Source of the DNA: Actinoplanes sp. TBRC 11911
GTDB taxonomy: Bacteria; Actinomycetota; Actinomycetes; Mycobacteriales; Micromonosporaceae
Direction: 5' to 3'
Assembly (NCBI RefSeq): GCF_012933445.1
Contig: NZ_JABBNC010000015.1
Coordinates: 1-64,000 of the forward strand
Length of the DNA stretch: 64,000 nt
Each line of letters opens with the position of its first letter. Within the stretch, counting starts at the first letter, position 1. Positions 52,321 to 61,028 of this stretch are shown in pieces. The notes beneath the pieces were generated by a model that did no database searches, was not told the DNA's origin, and saw only the letters and a program-made list of their open reading frames with translations. The translations under genes were made by a program, and so were the position numbers.

Positions 52321-54467
52321 TCGGCTTCGGGCTGCGCCTGGCCGTGGCCGGCGGGCGCGAGGCGCTCACCCGTCTGGTCATCATCGCCGCCGCCGTGGCG
52401 GTTGGTGCGGGTCTGCTGCTGGCCACCTTCGCCGGGATCAACGCCGTCAACGCCCAGCTCACCCGGTACGCCGCGCTGTATCCGCCGTCCACGTCGGGCG
52501 CGTCCGGGGATCCGCTGTGGTGGAGTACCCGCGAGGACTACTTCCACGGCGAGCAGATCCTGCGGGTCGACGTTGCCGCCACCGGCGCCGCATCGCCTGT
52601 CCCGGTCGGCATCCCGAGGACTCCCGCTGTCGGGGAGTATTACGCCTCATCGGCGCTGCAGCGGTTACTCGCCGCCAACCCGGGTGACCAGCTCGCCGAT
52701 CGTTATCCCGTACACAATGTGGGAATTGTTGGCGATGCGGCGCTGACCTCGCCCGACACGCTATTGCTGATCGCCGGCAGCACGCCCGAGCTGCTGGCCG
52801 AGCAGCCGCGCGCGAGGCAGCTCACCAGCACCGGTGACAACGCACCCGCGCTGCCCGAGACCGTCGTGGATCTCATCATGAGCGTGATCGTGGCCGGGCT
52901 GCTGTTCCCGGTCCTGATCTTCATCGGCACCGCCACCCGGCTCAACGCTGCCCGCCGCGAGCAACGGTTCGCCGCGATGCGGCTGGTGGGTGCCACCCCG
53001 AGGCAGATCTCGGTGGTCGCGGCGATCGAGACAGCCTCCGCGGCGCTCGCCGGGACCGCACTGGGCTTCGTGTTGTTCTTCGTGTTCCGGGACTCGCTGG
53101 CGAGCATCCCGTTCACCGGCGACCGGTTCTTTTCCAGCGACATCTCGCTCGGCGGGTGGGACGTGCTGCTGGTCGCGGTGGGCGTGCCGGCCGGCGCGGC
53201 GCTGGCGGCGGCGGTGTCGCTGCGCCGGGTGCGGGTCTCGCCGCTGGGCATCACCCGGCGGACCACGCCACGGCCGCCGCGCTGGTACCGGCTGGTCCCG
53301 CTGCTGCTGGGCCTCGCCGAACTGACGTTCTTCCTCATCGGACCGAGGCCGGAGACCTCGGACGGGCAGATGGCGGTGTTCGTCCCCGGGCTGCTGCTGG
53401 TCATGACCGGCTTGTTGCTGGCCGGCCCACTGCTGACCATGGTCAGCGCCCGGGTCATGGCGCGGCGCTCCACCCGGCCGGCCATGCTCATCGCGGCGCG
53501 CCGCCTCGCGGACAACCCCAAGGCCGGCTTCCGGGCGATCAGCGGCATCATGCTCGCCCTGTTCATCACCACCGTGGCCACCGGCGTGATCACCACGATT
53601 GTCGCGAACCGTGGGCCCGCGCCCACCGGCTCGACCGACAGTGCCACGCTGTCGACCTACATGCCCGACGGGAAGCCGGTGCCGGCAACGACCCTCGCCG
53701 AGCTGCGTTCCACCCCCGGCGTCGAAGCCGCCACCGAACTCCGCGAGAATCCCGTCAAATACGCCGGCCCCGTGGTGGCGTGTTCCGACATCCCTGCCGC
53801 GTACGGGCGGTGCGCCGGCGGCGTCACCGTCGCCGAGGTGTCGACCGACCTCGTCCCGTACGGGGCGACGGCCGATCCCGCACGAGTGTGGCCCGCGTCC
53901 ACCGTCCCGCTCGACGGGCTGGCGACGTTGCCGGCCGAATCGATCGTCGTTCTCACCGACGGCTCGGCAGCCGCCATCGAACGCGCACGCACCGCACTGG
54001 AGAAGGGGTACTCGGGCTACGCGGTCGCGCCGCATGTGCCCGGCGACTTCGAATCGGACTTCGCCGACACGCTGCGAGGCTGGCAGCAACTCGCCGACGT
54101 CGTCATCGTCGCCAGCCTCGCCATCGCCGGCTGCAGCCTCGCGGTCAGCGTGATCGGTGGCCTCACCGAACGCAAACGCCCGTTCAGCCTGCTGCGGCTC
54201 AGCGGCGCGCCGGTCCAGGTCCTGCGCCGAGTCGTGGCGTTCGAGACCGCCGCGCCGATGGTCACCGCTGCCGTTATCGCGATGGGGATGGGCTTCCTCG
54301 CGGCGCAACTGTTCCTCCAGGCGCAGATGGGCTACACCCTGGTGGCGCCGGGAGCGGCCTTCTACGGGATCGTGATCGCCGGGCTGGCGGCCTGTCTCGG
54401 CATCATCGCCTCCACCCTGCCGCTGCTGGAACGCATCACCGGCCCGGAGACCGCACGCAGCGAATGA
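52317..54467 (+). CDS. FtsX-like ABC transporter permease
   Basis: 716 residues from ATG 52317. The layout is an N-terminal helix (RLVIIAAAVAVGAGLLLATFA), an extracytoplasmic part, a first FtsX bundle (DLIMSVIVAGLLFPVLIFIG, AAIETASAALAGTALGFVLF), central helices, a second extracytoplasmic domain (about residues 430-580) and a second FtsX bundle (DVVIVASLAIAGCSLAVSVI, LLRLSGAPVQVLRRVVAFE). The operon padR-ATPase-permease ends at a strong hairpin. The cargo is unknown. Confidence 0.92.
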   Translation: MIGFGLRLAVAGGREALTRLVIIAAAVAVGAGLLLATFAGINAVNAQLTRYAALYPPSTSGASGDPLWWSTREDYFHGEQILRVDVAATGAASPVPVGIPRTPAVGEYYASSALQRLLAANPGDQLADRYPVHNVGIVGDAALTSPDTLLLIAGSTPELLAEQPRARQLTSTGDNAPALPETVVDLIMSVIVAGLLFPVLIFIGTATRLNAARREQRFAAMRLVGATPRQISVVAAIETASAALAGTALGFVLFFVFRDSLASIPFTGDRFFSSDISLGGWDVLLVAVGVPAGAALAAAVSLRRVRVSPLGITRRTTPRPPRWYRLVPLLLGLAELTFFLIGPRPETSDGQMAVFVPGLLLVMTGLLLAGPLLTMVSARVMARRSTRPAMLIAARRLADNPKAGFRAISGIMLALFITTVATGVITTIVANRGPAPTGSTDSATLSTYMPDGKPVPATTLAELRSTPGVEAATELRENPVKYAGPVVACSDIPAAYGRCAGGVTVAEVSTDLVPYGATADPARVWPASTVPLDGLATLPAESIVVLTDGSAAAIERARTALEKGYSGYAVAPHVPGDFESDFADTLRGWQQLADVVIVASLAIAGCSLAVSVIGGLTERKRPFSLLRLSGAPVQVLRRVVAFETAAPMVTAAVIAMGMGFLAAQLFLQAQMGYTLVAPGAAFYGIVIAGLAACLGIIASTLPLLERITGPETARSE

Positions 54468-54502
54468 CCGAGTGATACCGCTGCCAGACGTCAGCGCTCC
54501 GT

Positions 54503-54530
54503 CCCGGGTGACGGTCTTGAGTCACCCGGG
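54503..54530. terminator. Bidirectional hairpin terminator
   Basis: Perfect 10-bp arms CCCGGGTGAC and GTCACCCGGG with an 8-base loop, between the stop of the permease (54467) and that of the convergent COG4705 gene (54543). Confidence 0.75.
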
Positions 54531-54542
54531 GCATGACGCGGT

Positions 54543-55784
54543 TCAGGCGATGCCGTCGAACGTGTCGAGAGTGCTGATCAGGGTTTTGAGGCTGCTTGCG
54601 CAGTCAGCTTGGCTGGGATTGCCCGCCCGCAGGGCGGTCAGGACGGTGTCGATTTGGTCGTCGAGCTTGTGCCACTTGCCGGGGTCGCGGGGTTTGAGGC
54701 CGGCCTCGGCATCGTCCCAGGCGACCTCGAGGTCCTTGACCCGGGTTTTGCCGCCGGACAGGTTGTTGGCGTTGACTTTGGCCTGGACATCGGTCGCGAT
54801 CGTCACGAACGATGTCAGGTCCCCCAGCCGCGTTGTGGGATGCGGCTTTCGGGTGGCGGCTGCCGTGCTGGTGCCCTTGACGGTCAGGCCGGTGGTGGCG
54901 GTATCGCCGGGGGTGGTTTGTGCCGAGCTCAATACCGCGCCGACGGCGGCGACGGCCGCAACGCCGGCGGCAGCCCATCCGTAGTCGCGGCCGCGTCCGC
55001 TGCCTTTTGCCGTCACGCCGTGCTTGCCGACCAGGAGTTGTTCGCGGGCTACCAGCACCAGGATGACAGCGAAAAAGAGCAGGCTGGTGGCGCTGGCACC
55101 CAGCTCGAGGCCGCCGAACTGTTTGTCCTGGGTGAGCAGGTCACCCAGGGAAGCGCCGAGTGGCCGGGTCAGGACGTACGCGATCCAGAACGTCAGCACC
55201 AGGCCGGCGCCCGCCTTGCGGGCGATCCAGGCGGCCAGGATGAGCCCGCCGAAAATCAGTGCGCCGTTGCGGAAGCCCAGGCTCAGCGCCTCGGTGGCGT
55301 AGTCACCGGCGGCCGTGCCGAGCGCGAACGTGGTGAGGATGGCACCCCAGTAGAAGCCTTCGCGGCGCGGGGTGTCGATGGAGGCGATGGCCAGGGTGCG
55401 TTCCTGCCGGTACCAGATCGTGAAGACCACGGCGAGGACGACGGCGAAAGCGATGGTGCTGGCCAGCAGCGGGACGCCGAGGGTGTCGGTGAGGAAGTCG
55501 GTGATCTGGGTGCCGACGATGCTGACGAGCACGACGCACAGCCAGTAGATCCACGGCGTGTATCGGCTGGTGCGGAACTGGATGGCGAGCGCGGCGATCA
55601 GGACCACGGCCATGATCGCGTCGGTGGTGATCGGCCCGAGGCCGACGTTGACCGTCAGGTAGTCCGCGAACGTCTCGCCGATCGTGGTGGACAGCACCTT
55701 GATGATCCAGAACGTGGCGGTGATCGCCGGGACCTTGGTCATCCAGGTGCGCGTCTGTTCCGCGCGGGCAGAAGTCAGCGTCAT
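54543..55784 (-). CDS. COG4705-like membrane protein with extracytoplasmic C-terminal extension (second paralogue)
   Basis: 413 residues from ATG 55784, eight bases after TAGGAGA. The membrane part repeats the signature KVPAITATFWIIKVLSTTIG and TFALGTAAGDYATEAL, parallel to the 50232-51026 protein. It then adds one more membrane helix (YGWAAAGVAAVAAVGAVLSS) and about 120 hydrophilic residues (LTSFVTIATDVQAKVNAN, VKDLEVAWDDAEAGLKPRD, WHKLDDQIDTVLTALRAGNP) resembling a helical lipoprotein-like domain. Function is unknown. Confidence 0.87.
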   Translation of the reverse strand: MTLTSARAEQTRTWMTKVPAITATFWIIKVLSTTIGETFADYLTVNVGLGPITTDAIMAVVLIAALAIQFRTSRYTPWIYWLCVVLVSIVGTQITDFLTDTLGVPLLASTIAFAVVLAVVFTIWYRQERTLAIASIDTPRREGFYWGAILTTFALGTAAGDYATEALSLGFRNGALIFGGLILAAWIARKAGAGLVLTFWIAYVLTRPLGASLGDLLTQDKQFGGLELGASATSLLFFAVILVLVAREQLLVGKHGVTAKGSGRGRDYGWAAAGVAAVAAVGAVLSSAQTTPGDTATTGLTVKGTSTAAATRKPHPTTRLGDLTSFVTIATDVQAKVNANNLSGGKTRVKDLEVAWDDAEAGLKPRDPGKWHKLDDQIDTVLTALRAGNPSQADCASSLKTLISTLDTFDGIA

Positions 55785-55898
55785 GGAGAGTCTCCTAAAG
55801 AAAATTTTGGGACCAAGACGACAATCCATCATGAGTCCTGAAATTTCGCTGAAGACTCCTATCAGGTGATAATCACGGGATCCGGAGAGTCGCGCCGG

Positions 55899-57914
55899 TC
55901 AGACTTTACGGGTCGGAGAGGCCGCAGCGAGGTTCGCGTGCTCGGTGAGCCAGTCCCCGAACCCGGTGGAGGCGACCGGTTTGGAGATGTAGTAGCCCTG
56001 GATGGCGTTGCAGCCGACCGCGTCGAGCTGGTCGCGGGTTGCGCTGTCCTCGACGCCTTCGGCGACGACGTTGAGGCCGAGGTTGCGGCCGAGTTCCACG
56101 GTGGAGCGCACGATGATCGCGTCGCGTTCGCTGGTGGTCATGCGGCTGACGAAGGACCGGTCGATTTTGAGTTCGTCGACGGGCAGGGTTTTCAGGTACG
56201 CCATGGATGAGTAGCCGGTGCCGAAGTCGTCGATGGACAGCTGGACGCCGAGGTCGTGCAGTTGCTGGACGGTCTGCAACGCCCGGTCGGGGTCGGCCAT
56301 GATCGCGGTTTCGGTGATCTCCAGGGTGAGCAGCCGGGCCGGTACCTGCCAGTGGGTGAGCAGGTCGCTGATCGTGGTGGGGAACCCGAGGTCGAGCAGC
56401 TGGTGGGTGGAGATGTTGACGGCGACGCTGAGCTGGTGGCCGTCGAGCATCCAGGAGCGGCACTGTCGTACCGCGGTGTCGAGCACGAATCGGGTCAGTG
56501 GCGTGATGAGGCCGGTGTGTTCGGCGAGAGGGATGAACTCGTCGGGCGGCACCATGCCGTGTTCGGGGTGGTGCCAGCGGATCAGTGCCTCGGCGCCGAG
56601 GACGGTAGCGGTGTGGGCGTCGACCTTGGGCTGGTAGTGCAGGGTGAGCTGGTTCTGGTCGATCGCGCGGCGCAAGTCGCTGGCGAGGGTGAGTTTGCGC
56701 GGGTCGGTGCTGTCTTGGCTGTCGTCGAACAGCAGGTATCCGGCGCGCCGGGTTTTGGCTGCGTACATGGCGATGTCCGCGCGCTGCATCAGCTCGTCGG
56801 CGGTGCTGCCGTGCTGCGGGCACAGGGCCGCGCCGATACTGCCGGCCACGGTGAGGCTCAGCCCGTCCAACAGGAACGGCTCGGCCAAAGCCTTCTGCAG
56901 GTCGCCGGCGAGCGCGGCAACGTCCTGCGCGTTGCTGACGCCGGGCAGCAGGACGGCGAATTCGTCGCCGCCGAGCCGGGCCACCGTCGGTTCGGGGCCC
57001 AGGATGGCCTGCATGCGCTGGGCGACCTCGATGAGCAGGTGGTCGCCGTAGTGGTGGCCGAGAGTGTCGTTGACCTCTTTGAACCGGTCCAGGTCGATCA
57101 GCAGCAGCGCCGCGCCGGTGTCGGCGTCGACGGATCGGGTGATGCGCTGGTGCAGCAGCACCCGGTTCGGCAAACCGGTGAGGGCATCGTGCGACGCCTG
57201 ATACGTGGCGCGCCGGAACGACCGTGACCGCAGCCGGTGGGACTGCCATACCAGCAGCAGCATGATCAGCGCGCCCGAGCCGACGATCAGTCCCGCCCCG
57301 AGTTGTGCACGGGCGGAGGCGTTGTCCACCTGCTGCTTGTAGTGCCGGTCGGCGTCGGCAAGAGCCAGGGTCATCTGCTTGTAGGCCGGAGCGGCACGCT
57401 CGGCGTCGAGGCGCTGCGCGCCGCCGATGTCGCCTCGGCCGAGCAGGATGAACTCCTCATCGACCGCGTGATCGTAGGTCTCGAAGGTGTCCTGCACGGC
57501 CTGGGCCTGCGGGTTTCCGGGATCACGCAGCGAGAAATGGTCGCCGATGGCGTCGATGTAGTCGTGAATCTCCTGGCGGGTCTGCGCCGCGGAGGGCGAC
57601 AGCCGGTTCGCCATCACCGCTTCCAACCGGATCGTGCTCTGCTGCCAGGCGGCACTTTGCATCTCGGTCAGGAGAAGGCGCAGTTCGCTGCTGCGTTCCG
57701 CGTCCTTCTGCAACTTGGTGATCGCCACGGTGCTCACACCGGCCACCACGATCGCGGTGAGCGCCAGCAGCCACAACAGGCCCATCCGCCAGCGGGAGGC
57801 GTCGCCTCGTGCGGCATCGACCGGGGGCACGATGGTCGCGCCGCGCCTGGCCATGTGCTGAGCGGATCCCGGCGATGATCCGCGCCGCCGCCACCGTGAG
57901 AGAAGAGTCCGCAC
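55899..57914 (-). CDS. Membrane-bound diguanylate cyclase/phosphodiesterase (GGDEF-EAL)
   Basis: 671 residues. A membrane helix near residues 44-64, an extracytoplasmic helical sensor (4HB/CHASE3-like, residues about 65-200) and a second helix near 203-223 precede the output domains. The GGDEF site is intact at residues 315-319 (RLGGDEFAVLLPG). The EAL site is intact at 442-444 (GAEALIRWHHPEHG), with DDFGTGYSS and QGYYISKP. Both synthesis and hydrolysis of cyclic di-GMP are therefore possible, with one activity usually dominant. It is divergent from the FetB-like gene. Confidence 0.94.
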   Translation of the reverse strand: MRTLLSRWRRRGSSPGSAQHMARRGATIVPPVDAARGDASRWRMGLLWLLALTAIVVAGVSTVAITKLQKDAERSSELRLLLTEMQSAAWQQSTIRLEAVMANRLSPSAAQTRQEIHDYIDAIGDHFSLRDPGNPQAQAVQDTFETYDHAVDEEFILLGRGDIGGAQRLDAERAAPAYKQMTLALADADRHYKQQVDNASARAQLGAGLIVGSGALIMLLLVWQSHRLRSRSFRRATYQASHDALTGLPNRVLLHQRITRSVDADTGAALLLIDLDRFKEVNDTLGHHYGDHLLIEVAQRMQAILGPEPTVARLGGDEFAVLLPGVSNAQDVAALAGDLQKALAEPFLLDGLSLTVAGSIGAALCPQHGSTADELMQRADIAMYAAKTRRAGYLLFDDSQDSTDPRKLTLASDLRRAIDQNQLTLHYQPKVDAHTATVLGAEALIRWHHPEHGMVPPDEFIPLAEHTGLITPLTRFVLDTAVRQCRSWMLDGHQLSVAVNISTHQLLDLGFPTTISDLLTHWQVPARLLTLEITETAIMADPDRALQTVQQLHDLGVQLSIDDFGTGYSSMAYLKTLPVDELKIDRSFVSRMTTSERDAIIVRSTVELGRNLGLNVVAEGVEDSATRDQLDAVGCNAIQGYYISKPVASTGFGDWLTEHANLAAASPTRKV

Positions 57915-58031
57915 GTCGCCTTTATCGGCATATCAGACGGCTGATCTGAGAACTCGGAGCTCTCGCACGCGTCGGGCGCCGGGCGGGGCTCGCTGGCGCG
58001 GATTTGCCCTGTGGTGTGGCAATGTTCCCCG

Positions 58032-58889
58032 ATGGGGCAAGCAACGGTTTCGGCCGGGCCGGTGCTCGCCGTCGTCCTGGCGGCACTGGTGACGCTGGCG
58101 GTGGCGGCCGCGGCGATCGGCCGGCTCGGCGTCAGCCGCGCGGTAATCACCGCTTCCGTCCGCGCGGTGGTCCAGCTCGGCGCGGTGTCGCTGCTGATCG
58201 CGGCGGTGCTGCACTCCTGGTGGGCGACCGCAGGATTCATCGTGCTGATGACGCTGGTGGCAACCGCGACCTCGGCCCGTCGGGTGAGCACACTGCGGCT
58301 GGGATGGCTGGTGATTCTGCCCATCGTGTTCGGTGTGGCGCCGGCCGGCACCGTGATCGTGGCCGCCGGAACGATGCCCATGACCGAAGTGGCGGTACTG
58401 CCGATCGCAGGGATTCTGATCGGCGGTGCGATGACCGCGACCTCGCTCGCCGGTCGGCGGGCGCTGGACGAGCTACGTAACCGGCACGGTGAATACGAGG
58501 CCGCCCTGGCGCTTGGCTTTCTACCACGCGACGCCGCACTCGAGGTGGCCCGGCCGACGGCCGCGCAGGCCCTGGTGCCGGCTCTGGACCAGACACGCAC
58601 GGTGGGGCTTGTGACGCTGCCCGGCGCGTTCGTCGGTGTTCTGCTCGGTGGCGGATCAGCGGTACAGGCCGGGGCGACCCAGCTGCTGGTGCTCATCGCG
58701 TTGCTGGCGGCGGAGGCGATTGCAGCGGCGGTGACGCTGGAACTGGTCGCCCGCGGGTTGATCCGCAGACCACACGGGACAGAAACTCCCACGAGATCCG
58801 GCTGGCGGTCGCGAACGTCCACCACGCCGGGATCTTCTGAACCAGAACGCCGATCTTGGCTGGCTCGCCGGGGGAAACGCCAGCGGTGA
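58032..58889 (+). CDS. FetB/UPF0014-like ABC transporter permease
   Basis: 285 residues from ATG 58032 (58011 is an alternative start). Seven or so membrane helices with family landmarks: SRAVITASVRAVVQLGAVSL, MTLVATATSARRV, GILIGGAMTATSLAGRRALDEL, LALGFLPRDAALEVARPTAAQALVPALDQTRTVGLVTLPGAFVGVLLGG spanning roughly residues 160-205 with its ARP and TVGLV(T/S)LPGAF segments. FetB with an ATPase FetA exports iron under oxidative stress; no ATPase is encoded next door. The last 40 residues are Arg/Ser-rich and atypical. Confidence 0.87.
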   Translation: MGQATVSAGPVLAVVLAALVTLAVAAAAIGRLGVSRAVITASVRAVVQLGAVSLLIAAVLHSWWATAGFIVLMTLVATATSARRVSTLRLGWLVILPIVFGVAPAGTVIVAAGTMPMTEVAVLPIAGILIGGAMTATSLAGRRALDELRNRHGEYEAALALGFLPRDAALEVARPTAAQALVPALDQTRTVGLVTLPGAFVGVLLGGGSAVQAGATQLLVLIALLAAEAIAAAVTLELVARGLIRRPHGTETPTRSGWRSRTSTTPGSSEPERRSWLARRGKRQR

Positions 58890-59152
58890 GGCGGAGCCAG
58901 CCCCAAAGGCCGTTCTCCGTCTGTCACTGGCCGGGCGACCCATATCCGCTGCATACGGTGAGTAATAACATCGAGGGCCGCCGACGCCCGAATCGCGGCA
59001 TGAGAGTCGCCTTCCGTAAGCTGGTAAAGAGAGCTGATGAATAGCCCGGAATTGGCGTGCCGGCAATGTGTCTTGTGTGGACGGTTATGGTTTTCTGGGG
59101 TTGGCACGATCGTTTTGATGCGAGGCCGTCCGCAGGGCGGGAAAATGTATTC

Positions 59153-60202
59153 ATGCGGTACCAGCAGCTTTCCTTGTTCACCCGGCCGGTGACGGCTGCT
59201 CTGCGTGACCGCACTAAGGCACGAGGATATTCGCCGGGAAAGGACGCGTTTCGTGGTGAACAGGCACGGCGGCGGTCTTGGGGGTTGGCGCGCCGGCACG
59301 CGCGTAAACTGTGCCGGGCGCATGGCTGTTCCGACGAATGCGCGATCATCGGCCTGCATGACCTGGCTGAGGCGGTCCCGCCGTTGATCTGGCCCGCCGA
59401 GGCAACCCTGACCCAGCGCCCGGCACCAGCGGCAGCCAACCAGCCGGATAGAGCAAGCCGTGCCGTACCGGCAGGCTCCCCGGCCCCGGAAGCCACGCCG
59501 CAGCGCGCCCGGCCTGCCGGCCCGGATGGACGAGCCGCGCCGGCGGGTCACCCCGATTACGTAGCCTGCCGCGACACCGGCCGGCACCGCGAGCTCACCG
59601 GTCACACCGGGCCGGTAGACCGCGCCGCACCCCGTAATCCGGCCGCACCCCGTAATCCCGCCGCACCCCGCGACCCGTCCGCCCCACCCAACCCGGCTGT
59701 GCTCCGCAACCCAGCCGCGCCGCGCGAGAGTCGGGTCGCGCCCGCGCAGCGTGGCGACCCACACCGCGGGCCGCCCCCAGCCGCGGCAAGCATGCGACCC
59801 CCAGACGAGAGCGCCGCCCCCGCCGCCCGCATGCTTGCACCGGCACGTCGCGGCCACCAGCACGGGAGGCGACCCACAGCAAGGCCGTCGGCGGGCACGG
59901 CAATCAGGCCACCGGCTTGGCGACGACTCACACCCGCCCAGCACATCGTGCCCATATTCCGCTGTCACGCCACCGGCACACGACAACGGCCCGGAAAAAC
60001 CCGCCACCAATTCGCCTGCCCGGATCAGCGGGTAAAGCTGCGGAATATTGGACGAAAGGACCGCGGACCGCCGTGCGCCAACGTTTCCGATCGACGACGG
60101 CGAACACCCCTTCAGCGGAACGGCTGTGCGGTCCACCCCGGCAGTTCAGGACCTTCGCCAGAGCTAGACGCGCCCGTCGCCACGCGTTGCACGCAGGGCT
60201 AG
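59153..60202 (+). CDS. Hypothetical protein with conserved-looking N-terminus and Pro/Ala/Arg repeat tail
   Basis: 349 residues from ATG 59153. The first 90 residues (MRYQQLSLFTRPVTAALRDR, ARGYSPGKDAFRGEQARRRS, WGLARRHARKLCRAHGC) resemble a small protein I have seen in Actinoplanes-type genomes. The remainder is low-complexity Pro, Ala and Arg with a hexapeptide AAPRNP repeated and no fold signature. The tail may be genuine disordered sequence or chance open frame. The large antisense frame here was rejected. Confidence 0.5.
   Translation: MRYQQLSLFTRPVTAALRDRTKARGYSPGKDAFRGEQARRRSWGLARRHARKLCRAHGCSDECAIIGLHDLAEAVPPLIWPAEATLTQRPAPAAANQPDRASRAVPAGSPAPEATPQRARPAGPDGRAAPAGHPDYVACRDTGRHRELTGHTGPVDRAAPRNPAAPRNPAAPRDPSAPPNPAVLRNPAAPRESRVAPAQRGDPHRGPPPAAASMRPPDESAAPAARMLAPARRGHQHGRRPTARPSAGTAIRPPAWRRLTPAQHIVPIFRCHATGTRQRPGKTRHQFACPDQRVKLRNIGRKDRGPPCANVSDRRRRTPLQRNGCAVHPGSSGPSPELDAPVATRCTQG
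59625..59678 (+). repeat. 18-bp tandem repeat in the Pro-rich coding tail
   Basis: CCGCACCCCGTAATCC occurs at 59625 and 59643 and, with changes, at 59661 (CCGCACCCCGCGACCC), a period of 18 bases or six codons (AAPRNP). Degenerate copies continue to about 59730. Confidence 0.6.
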
Positions 60203-60319
60203 CCGAGCAATTCGCCGCACTCATCTCGGCAAATCCGGACGCCGCCGAATGGCGGTGGTGCATCACTTCGCGTAATCGCTGATCTCTGGGTTCTCCCTGC
60301 AGCAATACTGGCCCGAGGC

Positions 60320-60553
60320 TTACGTATTCGCTGGCGTATCTGGCTCTGCATGTACACCCACACAGAGCGTTGGTGGCTTCGATGCGAGCAAACCCGGGCG
60401 ATCGCCGCGGCGGCGAGCAGCAGCAGCCGCGCTGAGATAGCTGTCCAGGCCGAGCAGCGGTGCGCTGTGACCGGCCACGGCCACCGTGAGCAGAGCGAAA
60501 GCGACCGCCGACCGACCGGTCAAGAGAAGGGGCGTGCGTCGGTCGACGGTCAT
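60320..60553 (-). pseudogene. Possible truncated PAP2-type membrane phosphatase
   Basis: 77 residues from ATG 60553, opening with a basic segment and a hydrophobic helix (SAVAFALLTVAVAGHSAPLL) then LDSYLSAAAAA, which looks like the start of a PAP2-family phosphatase. The catalytic part is absent; the frame ends in PTLCVGVHAEPDTPANT. The start is 10 bases from the BlaI box, so it was probably a regulon member that lost its 3' end. It may also be a chance frame. Confidence 0.3.
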
Positions 60554-60562
60554 CTTCCGACC

Positions 60563-60587
60563 TTACACCTACGCCATGTAGGTGTAA
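60563..60587. promoter_or_regulatory. BlaI-type operator 1
   Basis: Perfect palindrome TTACACCTAC-GCCAT-GTAGGTGTAA (10-bp arms, 5-base centre), lying between the divergent small frame (start 60553) and blaI (GTG 60651). It is the best of three similar boxes in the last 3.5 kb. Confidence 0.8.
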
Positions 60588-60650
60588 TTCGTGTCGGCGG
60601 CCGCGCCGAGCTGCCGGGCCGGGATATCGTGAAGCCGGAGGTCAGCGACG

Positions 60651-61028
60651 GTGACGACGAACGACAACCGGCGGCCGCGAGGCGCCCTGGAAGCCGCGGT
60701 CATGACGGCGTTGTGGGCCGCGCAGGCCCCGATGTCCGCCACTGAGGTCCAGCACGAACTCGGCGGCGATCTGGCCTACAACACGGTGCAGACCATCCTC
60801 ACCCGTCTGCACGAGAAGAACGCCGTGCAGCGTCGGCTCGACGGTCGGCGACACACTTACTGGCCGGTGGTCGATGCGGCGACGGCGGCCGCGGCACAGA
60901 TGAAAGCGGCGCTGGGGGAGCGGTCCGACCGGCACGCGGTGCTTCAGCAGTTCGCGGCGTCTCTGGACGAGGCCGATGCGGCGTTGCTGCGGCAGGTGCT
61001 GGCCGGTACCGAGAGGCGCCGGCGGTGA
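60651..61028 (+). CDS. blaI: BlaI/MecI/CopY family repressor
   Basis: 125 residues from GTG 60651, with GGAGG at 60636-60640. The winged helix is typical: GALEAAVMTALWAAQAPMSA, EVQHELGGDLAYNTVQTILT, RLHEKNAVQRRLDGRRHTYW. The C-terminal dimerisation helices (HAVLQQFAASLDEADAALLRQVL) follow. It overlaps the M56 gene as GTGA. In the BlaR-BlaI system an activated M56 membrane protease leads to repressor cleavage. The target boxes are the CCTAC-N5-GTAGG palindromes here. Confidence 0.93.
   Translation: MTTNDNRRPRGALEAAVMTALWAAQAPMSATEVQHELGGDLAYNTVQTILTRLHEKNAVQRRLDGRRHTYWPVVDAATAAAAQMKAALGERSDRHAVLQQFAASLDEADAALLRQVLAGTERRRR

Larger units (their letters stand above)
60203..60650. other. Mostly non-coding region upstream of blaI
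   Basis: About 450 bases with the small truncated reading frame at 60320-60553 and the BlaI-type box at 60563-60587. Nothing else is recognised. Confidence 0.4.

Noticed and set aside
59625..59730. Short tandem repeat considered as a CRISPR array
   Set aside because: The 18-bp units are contiguous and in frame with codons, with no spacers.
57734..60136. An 800-residue open frame on the minus strand
   Set aside because: It runs antisense to the FetB-like gene and through gene-free DNA, has no family signature and arises from high GC content.
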